From Cephalotus follicularis (Eukaryota > Streptophyta > Magnoliopsida > Oxalidales > Cephalotaceae), in contig BDDD01001785.1 in assembly GCA_001972305.1 (NCBI GenBank), positions 186,001 to 250,000 of the forward strand: a stretch of DNA of 64,000 bases, written 5' to 3'. Shown in pieces: positions 43,818 to 55,634 of this stretch (position 1 is the stretch's first letter; the number at the start of each line of letters is the position of its first letter). Both the position numbers and the translations under genes were made by a program. The notes beneath the pieces are model-generated. The model was not told the DNA's origin. It did no database searches and saw only the letters and a program-made list of their open reading frames with translations.

Positions 43818-44795
43818 AGGATTCGAGAGAACCTGGATTCAGAGTCTGATTTTAAGGTACATGATGATGGTATTATGAGATATCGGGGACGAGTGTGTCT
43901 TCTGAATGAACCAGAGTTGAAGAGTAGGTTGCCTCACGGGGCCCATAAATCTACGTATAGTATACATCCTGGTAGTACCAAGATGTATCAAGACATGAAG
44001 AAGTGTTATTGGTGGCCCGGCATGAAGCGGGAGATCGCTGAGTATGTGGCAAAGTGTTGGACTTGCCAGATAGTTAAGGCCGAACACCAGAGACCGTCAG
44101 GTTTGCTACAACCTTTGCCAATTCCAGAGTGGAAGTGGGAACATGTTACAATGGATTTTGTTTCAGGTTTTCCTCTGACTCGGAACCGTCATAATGTTGT
44201 GTGGGTCATCGTGGATAGACTCACCAAATCAGCGCACTTTCTGCTGACACACGTTACTGATTCTGCGAGCAAGCTAGCTCGACTGTATGTGAAGGAGATA
44301 GTGAGGCTACATGGGGTTCCAGTCAGCATCGTATGTGATAGAGATGCTATCTTCACTTCCAACTTTTGGAAGAAGTTTCAGTCAGCCTTCGGGACGAAGC
44401 TGAACTTGAGTACTGCCTTCAACCCTCAGACCGATGGGCAGTCTGAGCGTACCATCCAAACCTTGGAGGATATGCTACGGGCTTGCGTTATTGATTTTGC
44501 TGGTACCTGGGAGGATCATATTCCTCTGATAGAGTTTTCTTACAATAACAGCTATCACTCGAGTATTGGCATGGCACCGTTTGAGGCACTGTATGGGAGG
44601 AAGTGCAGATCCCCTGTGTGTTGGGATGAGGTCAGGGAGCGACCTTTACTCGGGACAGAACTGGTGGAGGAAACTTCAGAAAAGATCAGGACAATCAAGA
44701 AGAAGCAGCTTGTTGCTCAGAGTCGGCATAAGAGCTACACTGACAGTGTGAAGAGGAGACCTCTGGTCTTTAGTGTGGGTGATCACGTGTCTTGA
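43818..44795 (+). pseudogene. pol: Element F integrase
   Basis: In the frame from 43875: zinc residues in HKSTYSIHPGS and KCWTCQIVK, Asp94 (TMDFVSG), Asp155 (VCDRDAIF) and Glu191 (DGQSERTIQ), the DD35E pattern. The frame ends at a TGA in GDHVS near 44793, where a frameshift moves the C-terminus to the next frame. It is otherwise well preserved. Confidence 0.92.
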
Positions 44796-45220
44796 AGGTA
44801 TCACCGTGGAAAGGCGTGCAACGGTTTGGGAAGAAGGGCAAATTAGCTCCGCGCTACATTGGTCCTTTTGAGATTCTGGAGAGAGTTGGGGAAGTAGCTT
44901 ACCAGCTTGCCTTACCTCCTGCACTGTCAAACGTGCACAACGTCTTCAACATATCTATGCTGAGAAGATATATCCCGGACCCGTCACATGCCCTGGATTA
45001 TGATACTGCTCCTGTGTAGGATGATCTATCTTGTGAGGAGTTACCTGTGCGGATTCTCGATCGGAAGACGCAGACTTTGAGGAACCGAACCATTTCCATG
45101 GTCAAGATTCAATGGCAGTTTCACAAACCTGATGAGGCAACTTGGGAGCGTAAGGAGGACATCCGAGAACGCTACCCACACTTGTTATACTACTGTGTAA
45201 ATTTCGAGGACGAAATTTCT
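44792..45220 (+). pseudogene. pol: Element F pol C-terminus with chromodomain
   Basis: KVSPWKGVQRFGKKGKLAPR, then [24 protein letters not shown] at 45017-45019 splits it from the chromodomain part (ILDRKTQTLRNRTISMVKIQ and EEDIRERYPHLL). One frameshift and one stop make it inactive. Confidence 0.88.
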
Positions 45221-45235
45221 TGAAGGAGGGGTGGA
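45221..45235 (+). other. Element F polypurine tract
   Basis: tgaaggaggggtgga directly precedes TGTAACGCCCGG at 45236, identical in layout to D. Confidence 0.9.
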
Positions 45236-45404
45236 TGTAACGCCCGGTATTTTCCAGGATGTAATATTTTGGTTTATGATGTAATCATTTAACTTGATTT
45301 AGTGAGAATGTCGAGTTTTGAACTCAAAAGATGCTTGCAACCCTACTAATGGCTTTGGAAATGGAATGTGTGTTAAAAGATTGAAACGACACTATTTTGG
45401 CATA

Positions 45405-46705
45405 AAGACATCGACGTCTTTTGTAAAGACATCGACGCCTATTGGAACCAGGGTACACGTACACGAAGGGACATGCACGTCGACATGGAGAGAAGGCATC
45501 GACACCTTCTTACCAAACTGGAAAAGACATCGACGTCCAAGGAAAGACGTCGACGCATTTGTAAGAATGGCCAGCACGTTCTTCGTTGGCAGAATAACAT
45601 GCAGGGGGAATTGTTTAAAGGCTTTACCTAATGCCTTTTCAAGTGCGTTTCGACGTGTTGTGCATGTCTGTGTACTGACCAGGAGCACTAAAACCTACCC
45701 TCACATGGAACATGCAAGGAATTATGCCATCCTAACATGCAACCTGCAAAAGGGAGGTTAGAAAACAAAAAGAAATGCAGAAAACCTGGAAGTGGGAGAG
45801 ATCTCGGGGCTGACCTGTTAAATGACAGAAGAAGAGTGTTAGGTGGGAGAAATCTGCATAAGAATACCCTCCCCACTTATCTCTCTCGTTTTATAACACC
45901 AGAAGGAAGAGAGAAAGAAAAACAGTGAGAGTGTGAAGGAGAAAACCACCATTGTTGAGCTTGGAGCTTGGAGCTTGGAACTTGGGGCTACTGGTGCAGC
46001 TACGGGACGGACCTAGAGAGGCTGCTGTGACCTGTTTGGATACTAAAAGAGGTGGACTTTCCAGTTCCTAACTTGGAACAACAAGGTAGGGGAAAGTGAT
46101 GAATTTATATGTGCATTTTGAGTTCTAAGTTAATGTATAGCATGGTGAATTGCATGTTAATGATTGAATTGAAAATCCGGACTTGTTGAAGTGTTACTGT
46201 GATACACTGAGTTGATTATGCATGTACTATTACATGAATACGTGAATCTCTGGTGTGAAAGAATGGATTTGTTAATAGCTTGGTGTGTTGAAATCGTGGA
46301 AAACACGTTCTGTGGGATAAAAGACATCGACGTCATTGTAAAAGACATCGACTCCTTTTCTGGGAAATTGTATGAACTGTGATGTTCATTCAAGATGGCT
46401 ATTTAGCCACATGGAATCGCCTGTTTAGTTTCGATTTGATGTTCTGGTTGTGTTGTTGTTAATCAGTAACATGCCTTACACTTTTATAGTGGTGTAATCG
46501 TTTATATGAGGGATTAAAAGGTTGGATTTTACCCTCTAAAACCAAGACTTGCGTACTGACACTCCCTGGTATGAAAAAGACATCGACGCCTTTGTATATG
46601 ACATCGACGTCTTTGGTTCGAATAAGCCTGGAATTACTTGTACATAGGATTGACGCTTTAGGCTAAAAGACATCGACGCCTTAAGGAATGAGATCGACGT
46701 CTTTC
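45405..46705. repeat. Paired TCGA-centred palindromes in F LTR
   Basis: Units are AAAGACATCGACGTCTTT and one- or two-base variants. Pair spacing is 21, 19, 20, 21, 21 and 23/21 bp. Relative to D1 the unit sequences differ (acatcgac against acgtcgat), yet pair spacing is preserved. Confidence 0.85.
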
Positions 46706-47187
46706 CTCCTGGACAGCAGAATTTCACATGAATGAGAACCGTTAGACCCGAAACGACCCTAGGAACGAACCTAGATGCATTCTGCTCATATGTTTGCATT
46801 GTTACTATGATTTACATTATGGTTGCTTTCATAAAAGTGTTAAAAACAATTTTGAAAATCTTGTACGATTATTATGATCATTTGGATACGAAAATGTATA
46901 TTTGTCAGTACATGAATTTATATATTTTCAAAATGATTGGGGAAGTATTTGCAATGACAGAGAACTGTTTTAAAGGTTTGATTTCGAATCCAAATGTAAT
47001 TTGCGAAAATGTATATGTATATATTTTCGAAATGATTGGGGAAGTATTTCCAAAGACAGAGAAATGTATTGTTTTAAGTTTATGACTTATTACAACTTGT
47101 GAACGGAAAAGTATATTTTAAACAAATATATTTTGATCAAGTAATTATATGTAATTGCTTGACTTGTACTGTGAAATGCCTGTGTTT

Positions 47188-47310
47188 GTTGATTATTGGC
47201 CATCGTGCTAATAACCTGTTGATTATTAGCCACCATGCTAATAACTTGTTGATTACTTAGCCACTGTTCTAGTAACCTGCTGTTGGTTTAGTCGCCGCGC
47301 TAAACAACTT
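47188..47310 (+). repeat. ~30-bp tandem repeat, 4 units, in F LTR
   Basis: The unit is gttgattattggccatcgtg followed by ctaataacct. Later units are diverged. D1 lacks this block. Confidence 0.75.
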
Positions 47311-48017
47311 ATTGAGGACTTGCTCCAAAACCATTTGGGTTAAAGCAAGAGTGCGTGACGTTGGGGCCAAGAGGTGGCGACGGTCATGACGACTGGTTTG
47401 TCTGGTTCCTTTTTGGGAACACATTTACTGCCTGTGTTGATATAACTTATGAGTTATACTTGTACTATGAGCATGCATATATTTTTATATGTACACACGG
47501 AGTCATTTTTACTATGAAAATTACATGTCATGGCTCACCATCATGCATTCATTCATGATACTCTTTATCTTATGACTCGAACTGTATTTATGGGTTTATT
47601 CACTTAGCTGAGTGAGGACAAAGGCTAACCCCTACTGTAACAGATTTATGGAGTGGTCTTGACATGGAGCATGCACAGAGATTTAAAAGAGAAGGCTTGT
47701 TATCTCTTTATTTATGTATTCTGGTTATTGAACACTGATCATGTTATTTGGGTTTTGTAATAAACGATATCTTCTTATCTCGTACTGATGTATTATTTCA
47801 CGCTCCGTTTTGGGCGATCGACATTTATGTTTGGAGTATTGATATCTTGTTGGCATCACACAGTATGGGATGCGTGATGTGTTTTTAAGTTCGACTCGTT
47901 ATGTTATTGCTTCCGCTATTGAAGGTTTTAAATTATTTGTATTTTGCATGAGTTGGATTATTTTATGTTGATTGCTTTACCACATTTATGTCGTGGAATG
48001 ACGGGGTGTGACTGAGG

Positions 48018-48030
48018 TGGTATCAGAGCA
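48018..48030 (+). other. Element F primer binding site
   Basis: tggtatcagagca is an exact tRNA-iMet site six bases after the LTR. It shows the LTR at 45236-48012 also acted as a 5' LTR for the downstream gag. Confidence 0.93.
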
Positions 48031-48124
48031 TATTCCATATATGCTTAGCTAGGACATTTTCCTTGGCAATCAATAAATTGTTTCCTAAAGTCGTGACTAA
48101 CCGTCATCCTTCTTATAGGAACAG

Positions 48125-48807
48125 ATGGACCGAAGAAGAATGCGTGGTAGGTCTAGGGCCGCTGGAGCCAATGCCCCTGAAGGAGTGAATGTGCCCCATG
48201 ATAATAGAGACCCGATGACCTGGATTGCTGACTACTTCCAGCAGCAGATGGCCTTTAATATGGCCAATGCGGAGGAGATGCACCAGTACCACGCGTAAGC
48301 TCGACCGCAACACAGAGCCCCCGATCACTGCCCGAGAGAGGACGGTAGTCAATTTGGAAGGGACATCGAGAGATTCATGAAACAGAATCCACCTAGTTTC
48401 CGGGGAGAACTTGATGCCACAATTGCTGAAAGATGGCTTCAAGATTTGGAGAAGATTTTTACAGTGATGGACTGCACCGATACTCAGAAGCTACAATTTG
48501 CCGTATACCGTTTATGGGGAGAGGCCACTCACTGGTGGGAGATGGTCAAGGCAAAGTGGGAGTCAGCTGAACTTGACGCTACATGGGAGAGGTTCCAGAC
48601 AGAGTTCCTCGATTCCTATGTACCTTGGATGGAGCATGAACGGAGGGAGAGTGAGCTTCTGGAGTTACGGCAAGGGGAGATGTCTGTGGCCGAGTACCAG
48701 GCCAGGTTTATGGAGCTATCCAGACATTCACCATATCTGGTAGCTGATGATGTGAAAAAGATAAGGAGGTTTTTGAAGGGTTTGCGACCGGACCTTCGGT
48801 CGATGGA
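48125..48807 (+). pseudogene. gag: Element F gag, truncated and frameshifted
   Basis: The ATG at 48125 starts MDRRRMRGRSRAAGANAPEG and the frame stops at a TAA near 48295. The capsid continues in another frame from about 48310 ([33 protein letters not shown]) to [12 protein letters not shown]. There it is joined to LTR sequence at about 48805-48808, sharing atg. The knuckles and everything after are deleted. Confidence 0.9.
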
Positions 48808-49168
48808 GTGGTCTTGACATGGAGCATGCACAGAGATTTAAAAGAGAAGGCTTGTTATCTCTTTATTTATGTATTCTGGTTATTGAACACTGATCATGTT
48901 ATTTGGGTTTTGTAATAAACGATATCTTCTTATCTCGTACTGATGTATTATTTCACGCTCCGTTTTGGGCGATCGACATTTATGTTTGGAGTATTGATAT
49001 CTTGTTGGCATCGCACAGTATGGGATGCGTGATGTGTTTTTAAGTTCGACTCGTTATGTTATTGCTTCCGCTATTGAAGGTTTTAAATTATTGGTATTTT
49101 GCACGAGTTGGATTATTTTATGTTGATTGCTTTACCACTTTTATGTCGTGGAATGACGGGGTGTGACA
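48808..49168 (+). repeat. Element F terminal LTR, 3' end only
   Basis: gagtggtcttgacatggagc and the following bases are nearly identical to 47651-48012. Only the last ~360 bp of the LTR remain, ending GGGGTGTGACA. Confidence 0.92.
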
Positions 49169-50178
49169 GATGCATATTAGAGGGGCACTTCTAATATTGC
49201 ATGGTTAATGACATAAAATCACAGAGTTACGTACATTAAACTATTAGGGTTTCACACAATCTCCAACCCTATGTTTAATGAGAGCATTGATGGTGGAGAG
49301 ACTAAACGTTCACGTAACTACATCTTACTATTCAAGCTAAAATTCATATTACCTGGGGGTCAGTTTGCATTGCTAGATGTCGATGTTGATCAGTAGAATA
49401 CCCGGGACCGCTCATATAGTCGGTCTCATGAATCAAAAGAATTAAAAGAGTTATTTAATTCAAATACCGGTCAGAATATTTTTCATGCGATTAAAAAAAA
49501 GTTATCGAATAATCGTAGTATCCGCGGTTTATTCTACGACCAACGTAATAGTGAACCTATAGGGTCACACATAATACAAGTGATGATACCGTGTTTAGTA
49601 AAATTAATTGTTGTGTTACGCAAATTAAATTAAATTAAATCATGAGGATGATTTACCATTAAACTATCCACCTTTTACTAGGTCAAATGAAGACAACTGA
49701 AGGCTCGATATAAAAGATTAGTTGTCTTATGTGTTTTTGCCTAAGTATTTTTCATTCCGAACTTGCTACACTAAAAGGTGAAAGAGAGCAAAAATACTCC
49801 CCATTTCCGTGAGCTAGAGAGTGAGAGGAAAATAGTTCATCTTTTGCCAAAACGCTTGCCATCTTGTGAAGATAAAAAAAAAAAGGAGGCCTTGGAAATG
49901 GCTTGGTGTGGACTGTTTATAGAGTCCATCTACTTTGGTGTGCTCAAAGCTTGAAGTTAAAGCTTGCAAAAGGTTGAAGGAATGAGTCAATCCCTCGAGG
50001 GTTTTTAAATGTGAGAGTTCATGAAACCTTCTTTGAAACGTGTTGATGTTTTTATGTATAACAACCTAGAAATGGCATTAATAGGTCCTTGGAAGAATTA
50101 ATGCGTGAGAACATGTTTTATTCTTTGTTTGGTCAAACTTCTAATATAGTATGATGTTCTTGCATATTAGTTGCAACA
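49169..50178 (+). repeat. H: copia 5' LTR, left edge uncertain
   Basis: The right end ...agttgcaaca is set by the primer site two bases later. No second copy is in the window, so the left edge is taken as the end of F. It is AT-rich with a possible TATA sequence (gatataaaagat, 49711) and no coding frame. No TCGA palindrome array was seen here, unlike most LTRs of the window. Confidence 0.55.
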
Positions 50179-50180
50179 AA

Positions 50181-50196
50181 TGGTACCAGAGCGATG
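50181..50196 (+). other. H primer binding site
   Basis: tggtaccagagcgatg matches tRNA-iMet complement with one change (TGGTAC for TGGTAT). It supports a plus-strand LTR element starting upstream. Confidence 0.7.
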
Positions 50197-52430
50197 TTAA
50201 TGCCACTAGGATGTTAGTTTGATTGATATGCTAGAATTGTTTGGGTGATTAAATGATCATTTTGGCTTGTTTGGTATTTTATGGGTGTTAAATCCTTCAT
50301 GAAAGTTTTGATGTAAAATGTGTTGGATGTTGGATTTAAAGGTATGGTTCGATAGAGGAGGTGGAATGGTCACTTTTTGGTTCTTGGACCACCACCATTC
50401 CACCACCCTATCACCTCCCCAAGATACCCATAAATTTTTTGTCATGGTGGTGATTTTTAAGTGGTTGGGTTTTGATTTGATTAAAATTATTATTATGGGT
50501 GGATAGAGCATAAAATTTTATGAAACTTTAGTTTTTGGACCATCACCAACCACCACCTCAACCACTGCCGGCCACCTACCTCTTCCTCCATTTTTGTCCG
50601 TAGTCTTCCATTAATGGAAGATAACTTCTCTTACGCCCACATTATTTAACTCAGGTGATGATTTAATTTTAATGTCAAAGTATGGGCCAAATATGAAGTA
50701 TGGTATTTATGACATCAAGTATCACTTTGTCATTTTTATGTGAGAAAGCATTAAATGCAAATGTGTCTTGTAAGTTTAGCTAAAGGAAGGTATGAGAGGT
50801 ATGGGATTTATGACACCAATTTCGAATTATATTGTTTTTAAATGTTATCTTGATTTTTCAAGATTAAATCGTAGCTTTTGATTTTGATCCATCAAGATGG
50901 ATGGTTTAGATTCTTTGTCTAGGTGGCATGATCATGACATGACAAATGGCATGGTTTAGATTTTAGGGTTTCAAACCCTAAACTCTAAACCCTAAGATTT
51001 AGGGTTTCAAATCCTAAACCATATAATTTACGGTTTCAAACCCTAATGCCCTTACTATTCACGTTGGGCCCAAGTGTTGGACCTGGCCTAATATGAATTG
51101 TGTAGTCAAGCCAAAATGAATAGTATGGATCATAAAATTAATAGTGTTTCCAGTTTCGGAAAGTGAACAGTACCATGAGATGACATTTTTCATTCTTTAA
51201 AAGAGTTTTAGTTTCTTTAATTACCCAAATAATTTGTCTATGTTTATAGAAGTATATCAATCATGTTTATTTTATAATTCATGGAATTGAATTATGTTTT
51301 GCATGATAGTAGTTCATAGATTTGACCTAGTTCATGGTTTTATTTATTACAAGTGTTGTAGGTATGTTTATTGCTTTAAGTGGGGAATATATGTAATATT
51401 CTTTTATTGAGACTTGCATGTTTCTTCTCTCTCTTAGTATTATATCAATTAATTCTTTATTCCTCCCTATAACTCCCTTCGATTTAAAATCGAGGTTTCT
51501 TTTAGTATAGGTCAGAAATTGTGATTAATTAGCAAGAGTCGCAACAGAAGAAAGGTTAAGAGGATTACAAGACCCGAAGTTTAATACAAGACCCATGACA
51601 TGTATAGGATATATGTTGAATGTTGTAATAATCGCACATAAGAATAAGACCAGCGGGTTTATAGCTCAAGCAAGCCACAGTAGTTATAATCCATGATCTA
51701 CTATTAGGAAGTAAATATGTATGAGATGCATGCCTAAATTTGTGCTAAATCGGGGTTCCAATGGCCTCTCCATATTATTCCATAAATGCTTCACATAATT
51801 TGACCATGCAATCCCTCATTTCACGAATATCAAACTAATAACGAAACGGATCCTAGATTGAATTCGGTTGTTACCTTCCTCCATCAATATTGATGTGAAT
51901 ATGTCCATAGGATGTAAATTTGTTGAGCACACTCAAGATTTGCATTCTAGTAGAATATTTTACATCAATAGAATATGAGATTATGCATGGAAATGAATTT
52001 ATGATTAGATTTAGTTTTGATTATTCCCCTTCATGTTGATGGTGAGTTATGTTTGACTAGAATACCAAAGACTTGTTGAGCACACTAAAGGTCATATGTA
52101 TCTAGAGTCAAAACAAAATGATCGGGGGTTGTGCTATTACACAATCGGCAAGAGGTAGCCTAACCATAAGGTTTTCCATGACTTGTTGAGCACACTGAAG
52201 GTTATCGTTAACATGTTGTGGGACGTCGATCCCCACTTGGAAATAAAGATCCATGAGATTTGGACATGTGTTTCTCGTCTCCCATATTACGAGGCTTATG
52301 GGATTCGCGCAAAACAATGGTAGGTTTCCTAAAGTCTAAAGACCAAAACTTTATGCCTTTATACATCTAAATTGGTTTTTTCACTTTATTAATTATTTTC
52401 TTGTTCTCCTTATATCTATAGACATCGCAA
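50197..52430 (+). other. Long non-coding leader of element H
   Basis: 2.2 kb between the primer site and the gag start without a credible frame. It contains a ccaccaccattccacc-type inverted repeat (50375-50405), a telomere-like patch (50962-51048) and AT-rich DNA. It could include an intron or unrelated insertions; I found no boundaries. Confidence 0.4.
50962..51048. repeat. Interstitial telomere-like patch
   Basis: Degenerate TTTAGGG/CCCTAAA units occur on both strands (tttagggtttcaaaccctaa, taaaccctaagatttagggt). They are mixed in orientation and short, so this is not a telomere array. AAACCCTA boxes also occur in plant promoters. Confidence 0.55.
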
Positions 52431-52640
52431 ATGAAAAACCCTCTCGCTGCTACTCTTGAGACGAATCAGTTGACAGGTCCTAATTACGTGGACTGGCTGA
52501 GGAATGTCAAAATAGTTTTGAATTTTGAGGACATAGATTATGTCCTAAAGGCCCCAATGCCAACACCGCCTTGTTAGAGAGAGTATGACCCGTCAAGCCA
52601 CTAGGTGGTTCGATGTACTTGTACTATGCTATTTTTATAT
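52431..52640 (+). pseudogene. gag: H copia gag N-terminal stub
   Basis: From ATG 52431: MKNPLAATLETNQLTGPNYV, then DWLRNVKIVLNFEDIDYVL. This is the conserved start of many Ty1/copia gag proteins (LTGPNY.DW). TAG at 52575 follows APMPTPPC. Read-through gives REYDPSSH and another stop. The rest of gag-pol is absent, replaced by an LTR-like fragment. Confidence 0.85.
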
Positions 52641-53019
52641 ACAGTCTTGTTCCATTCATATTACATTGTGCAAATTGGATTTATTATTGGCATAACTGTA
52701 TAAGTTTTATCACATAATCGAAGCATGAAAATGCTTACATATATGGTGCCCTGTCAAATCAAAGGGTTGGTTGTCGAGCCAAGGGCTCTGAGAGTGACTT
52801 CCTTATTCCCTGTGACCAAACTGTTCCAAGTCATAGGTTCACACACTTTGGGCATTTGTGAACCGGATAGACTTTCCGTATTGTGCTTGCTCTCGCGAAT
52901 GGGAGGGTGGAGTATCTCATTGCCACTTGGATTGAATCCTAAAGCTAAGACGAGGTGCGTGCTGGGGGCATGTACATTGAACTTAACCCACCATGGGAAT
53001 TCTACTTGGATGGTCACAT
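52641..53019 (+). repeat. Copia LTR fragment, left half (split by G)
   Basis: It contains ccaagtcataggttcacaca and gtgaaccggatagactt, aligning with 40480-40560 (J) and with the minus strand near 62780. It is cut at 53019 by element G after the target copy cacat (53015-53019) and continues at 63058. Confidence 0.7.
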
Positions 53020-55248
53020 TATTGAAATCGAATTAACCGATTCCTATGCCATAAATGGACTAAGGTATGTAGGGTGTAGAACAAAACTTAAACATACAAA
53101 CAAGGAAGCGGAAGAACGCCCAACAAAAGAAAAACAGCCCATTATGGCATGACCACAAGCCACATGGATCACCACATCAACACTTTAATTGAAAAGATGT
53201 CACCATTGCATTCAATGGTGACATGATATCAAAGCAATAAGAGAGGAAGGCAAAGGGATATACCAAAGCGTGTTGGCTCCTCCTTTCTTTGCCGGTTCAA
53301 GCTTGAGAAGACTCCCTCAAAATGCTTCCAAAGTCCCTGGTCCAGGAACTACTCCCAACAGCAAGAACACAATAAAACCAGGCTGTGTTCTTCACTCTCT
53401 CTTCTTCACAATGCTCGCAAAGGGTGCATTGGTGTTGACAAGGGTTGTCAATGTCAATCCAACCTAGATAAGCTACAAAGCTTGGTGTATAATCACAGAA
53501 GGAACGCTCAGAAAACCAGAGAACTAATTTCGTTTTTGCCCAGCAAAGTTTTTCTCAAAATTACTCTCTTGGAATGCCTTATACCAGCCCCATTTCTCTC
53601 TCTCTCTCTCTCTCTCTCTATTGCTCAACCTCACCTCCACAACTTGATCATGTTCCTCGCTCTAAGGGATCGTGGAACCATGATCTAATAACATGATTTC
53701 CATCATGCTAAGTGGGGAGAAAACCACTGATAGTGGGATAGAGAAAACATGTGCACGATTTTGTCCACCCAGGGAACCCACGTCGCGCACTAAGCGTCAA
53801 CGCCTTCCAATAAGCGTCGACGCTTATATGTAATAAAACTATACGTTTCACGTGTTAAGCATCGACGCTTTCCTAGAAGGCGTCGGCGCTTTGTCTAATG
53901 TTACGCGTCGACGCTTTCCCAGAAGGCATCAACGCTTAGACAAGCTGATTAGGCAAAGAGGGTCTAAAGCTTAAATGAGTCTAACTCATTTTATCCCTTC
54001 TAATATTGATTAAGTAAGATGAAGTAAATGTGTTTCCACAAAATGCAAGATCCAGCTAACCGATATTTGATTTTACAAATTTTCACAAAAACTTAATATG
54101 TACAACATATTTATGTACCAATCATTATCGAGCAGGGACCCTATAAAATCTTGGTTAAAATCGAAGGTGTTCATAAATTACCGAAATACCCCTAGGGTCT
54201 GGTTTAGCCATTCTAAATGGTCTCAAACAAAATTAAATGCTCTCGGAATAATATCTAATAGTATCCATATGGAAAAATTAATCTAATTAATTTTCCCATA
54301 ATTTATCACATACCTCTTTAACCCTAGATTTTCTAAGTCGTCGGTTCACGTGTACTATAATCCTTTGTCATGCTTGGCCCTGATTGAGGTCTAGGGTAAG
54401 GATATGTGTTAACCTTAGATAATACCTCAATGGCTAAAATAACTGATCATTACTAGGACCTTTGGTAAACTCTCCGAAAATCTAATTTCCAGTCTACCTC
54501 AACCTTGGCCAAGGATTTCATAAGTCCAAAGTATAATCAGATCATAATAGAGCCGATGACCTTCGCTCAGGTGTAACAATCCCATATTGCGCACTCACTT
54601 ATATTTGTATAGATTCTATCATACCTAAATACCACCCGATTGCTAGCCCTGCGCAAGGATTGGGTAAGGTGGAGATCAAAGCATAACTTTCTCCATACAA
54701 TATAGAGCAGTCGCTCAGGTCTAAGGATCATACGATTTGAGAACTCACTAAGTGATCATCACTTATACACAATCACAATAAGTAGGAGTCACTACTGACA
54801 CGAGAATAGCGACTATCCAAATAGTGTCTCCTACGCGGGTCCAGTTCAGTGTACATGCTCACAGCGCGCACCCCTATTTGCCCTAGTGTCCAACACATAT
54901 GGTAGTGAGAGAATCCATCCTCCAATTCCATGAGCAGGCAACATACGTGCAAGTCTATCCGGTTCACTAATGCCCACAAAGTGAACCTAGGACTTGGAAC
55001 TAATTTGACATAAGGAATAAGGTAACCAATCTCACAGCCTCCATGCTAGGCATCCAACCTTATGTCCGGGCATCACCAGTGTAAGCAGGTAAATAATAAA
55101 CAACTTCAATTAAGTGGTAAAACACAAGTGATATAGCCATAACAAATTAGCACACATCATATATATAAGGAATAAGATTGTTTCATACAAGAATAGATAT
55201 ATAAAACGACCATCCATCCAATGGCTTGTCGGGTCACTACATCTAACA
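53020..55248 (-). repeat. Element G 3' LTR
   Basis: It is co-linear with 58211-59107 plus 61695-63057. It includes a CT microsatellite (53595-53619), a GCGTCGACGC array (53785-53940) and the copia block gttccaagtcctaggttcac (minus, near 54990). Weak frames over the LTR have no domains. Confidence 0.93.
53785..53940. repeat. GCGTCGACGC palindrome pairs in G 3' LTR
   Basis: Centres are at 53798/53818, 53863/53884 and 53909/53930, spacing 20, 21 and 21 bp. Unit form is AAGCGTCGACGCTT or GAAGGCGTCGACGCTT. The same pairs occur in the 5' LTR, where E2 split one of them (59097-59107 and 61695 on). Confidence 0.85.
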
Positions 55249-55260
55249 ATCTCCCACTTG
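55249..55260 (-). other. Element G polypurine tract
   Basis: On the minus strand caagtgggagat directly precedes TGTTAGATG, the common copia PPT form. Confidence 0.85.
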
Positions 55261-55261
55261 A

Positions 55262-55634
55262 CCCTCAAGACATGAAATCCTATAGCCTAGACCCATCGTC
55301 CCACGATGATGCTCCAGAGCCTTGGTGCTCATTGCCTTGGTCAGTGGATCTGCTGTGTTCTCATCTGAGGAGACCCTCTCAATCTGTATTTCTCCCCTAC
55401 CAATAATCTCTCGGATAAAATGATAGCGCCACTCGATGTGTTTGGATCACTAGTGAGACCACGGTTCCCTGGATTATGCTACAGCCCCATTATTATCGAG
55501 TATATTACAACTGGATTAATAATGGAAGGAGAAACTCCTAGTTCAGTAATGAACTTACGCATCCATACACCCTCCTTGGCGGCATCTGAGGCTGCTATGT
55601 ACTCGGCTTCTGTGGTAGAATCTGCAATAGTCCC
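55262..55634 (-). pseudogene. pol: Element G RNase H C-terminal half
   Basis: Read on the minus strand: TIADSTTEAEYIAASDAAKE, then VIYSDNNGAVA with a stop (TAG) after it. Relics of SKHIERRYHLIREI-, ENTADPLTKA- and LGYR-type blocks follow. It is in frame with the upstream part but separated by a TAA after SWRSSK (55635-55637). Confidence 0.85.

Larger units (their letters stand above)
45236..48012 (+). repeat. Element F LTR (complete)
   Basis: 2777 bp, from TGTAACGCCCGG to ...GGGGTGTGAC. It is longer than D1, partly from extra sequence with a ~30-bp four-unit repeat (47188-47310). TCGA palindrome pairs: 45412/45433, 45481/45500, 45531/45551, 46328/46349, 46584/46605, and the triple 46651/46674/46695. 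A possible TATA sequence (tttataac, 45890) follows the palindromes. Confidence 0.92.
43347..49168 (+). mobile_element. Element F: rearranged chromovirus, relative of D
   Basis: Order: RNase H (5'-truncated), integrase, chromodomain, polypurine tract, full LTR (45236-48012), primer site, partial gag, truncated LTR end (48808-49168). This is what remains of an interior-LTR-interior-LTR tandem after deletions. No target duplication could be matched because the left end is truncated at the junction with the copia relic. Sequence is close to D but clearly diverged. Confidence 0.88.
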
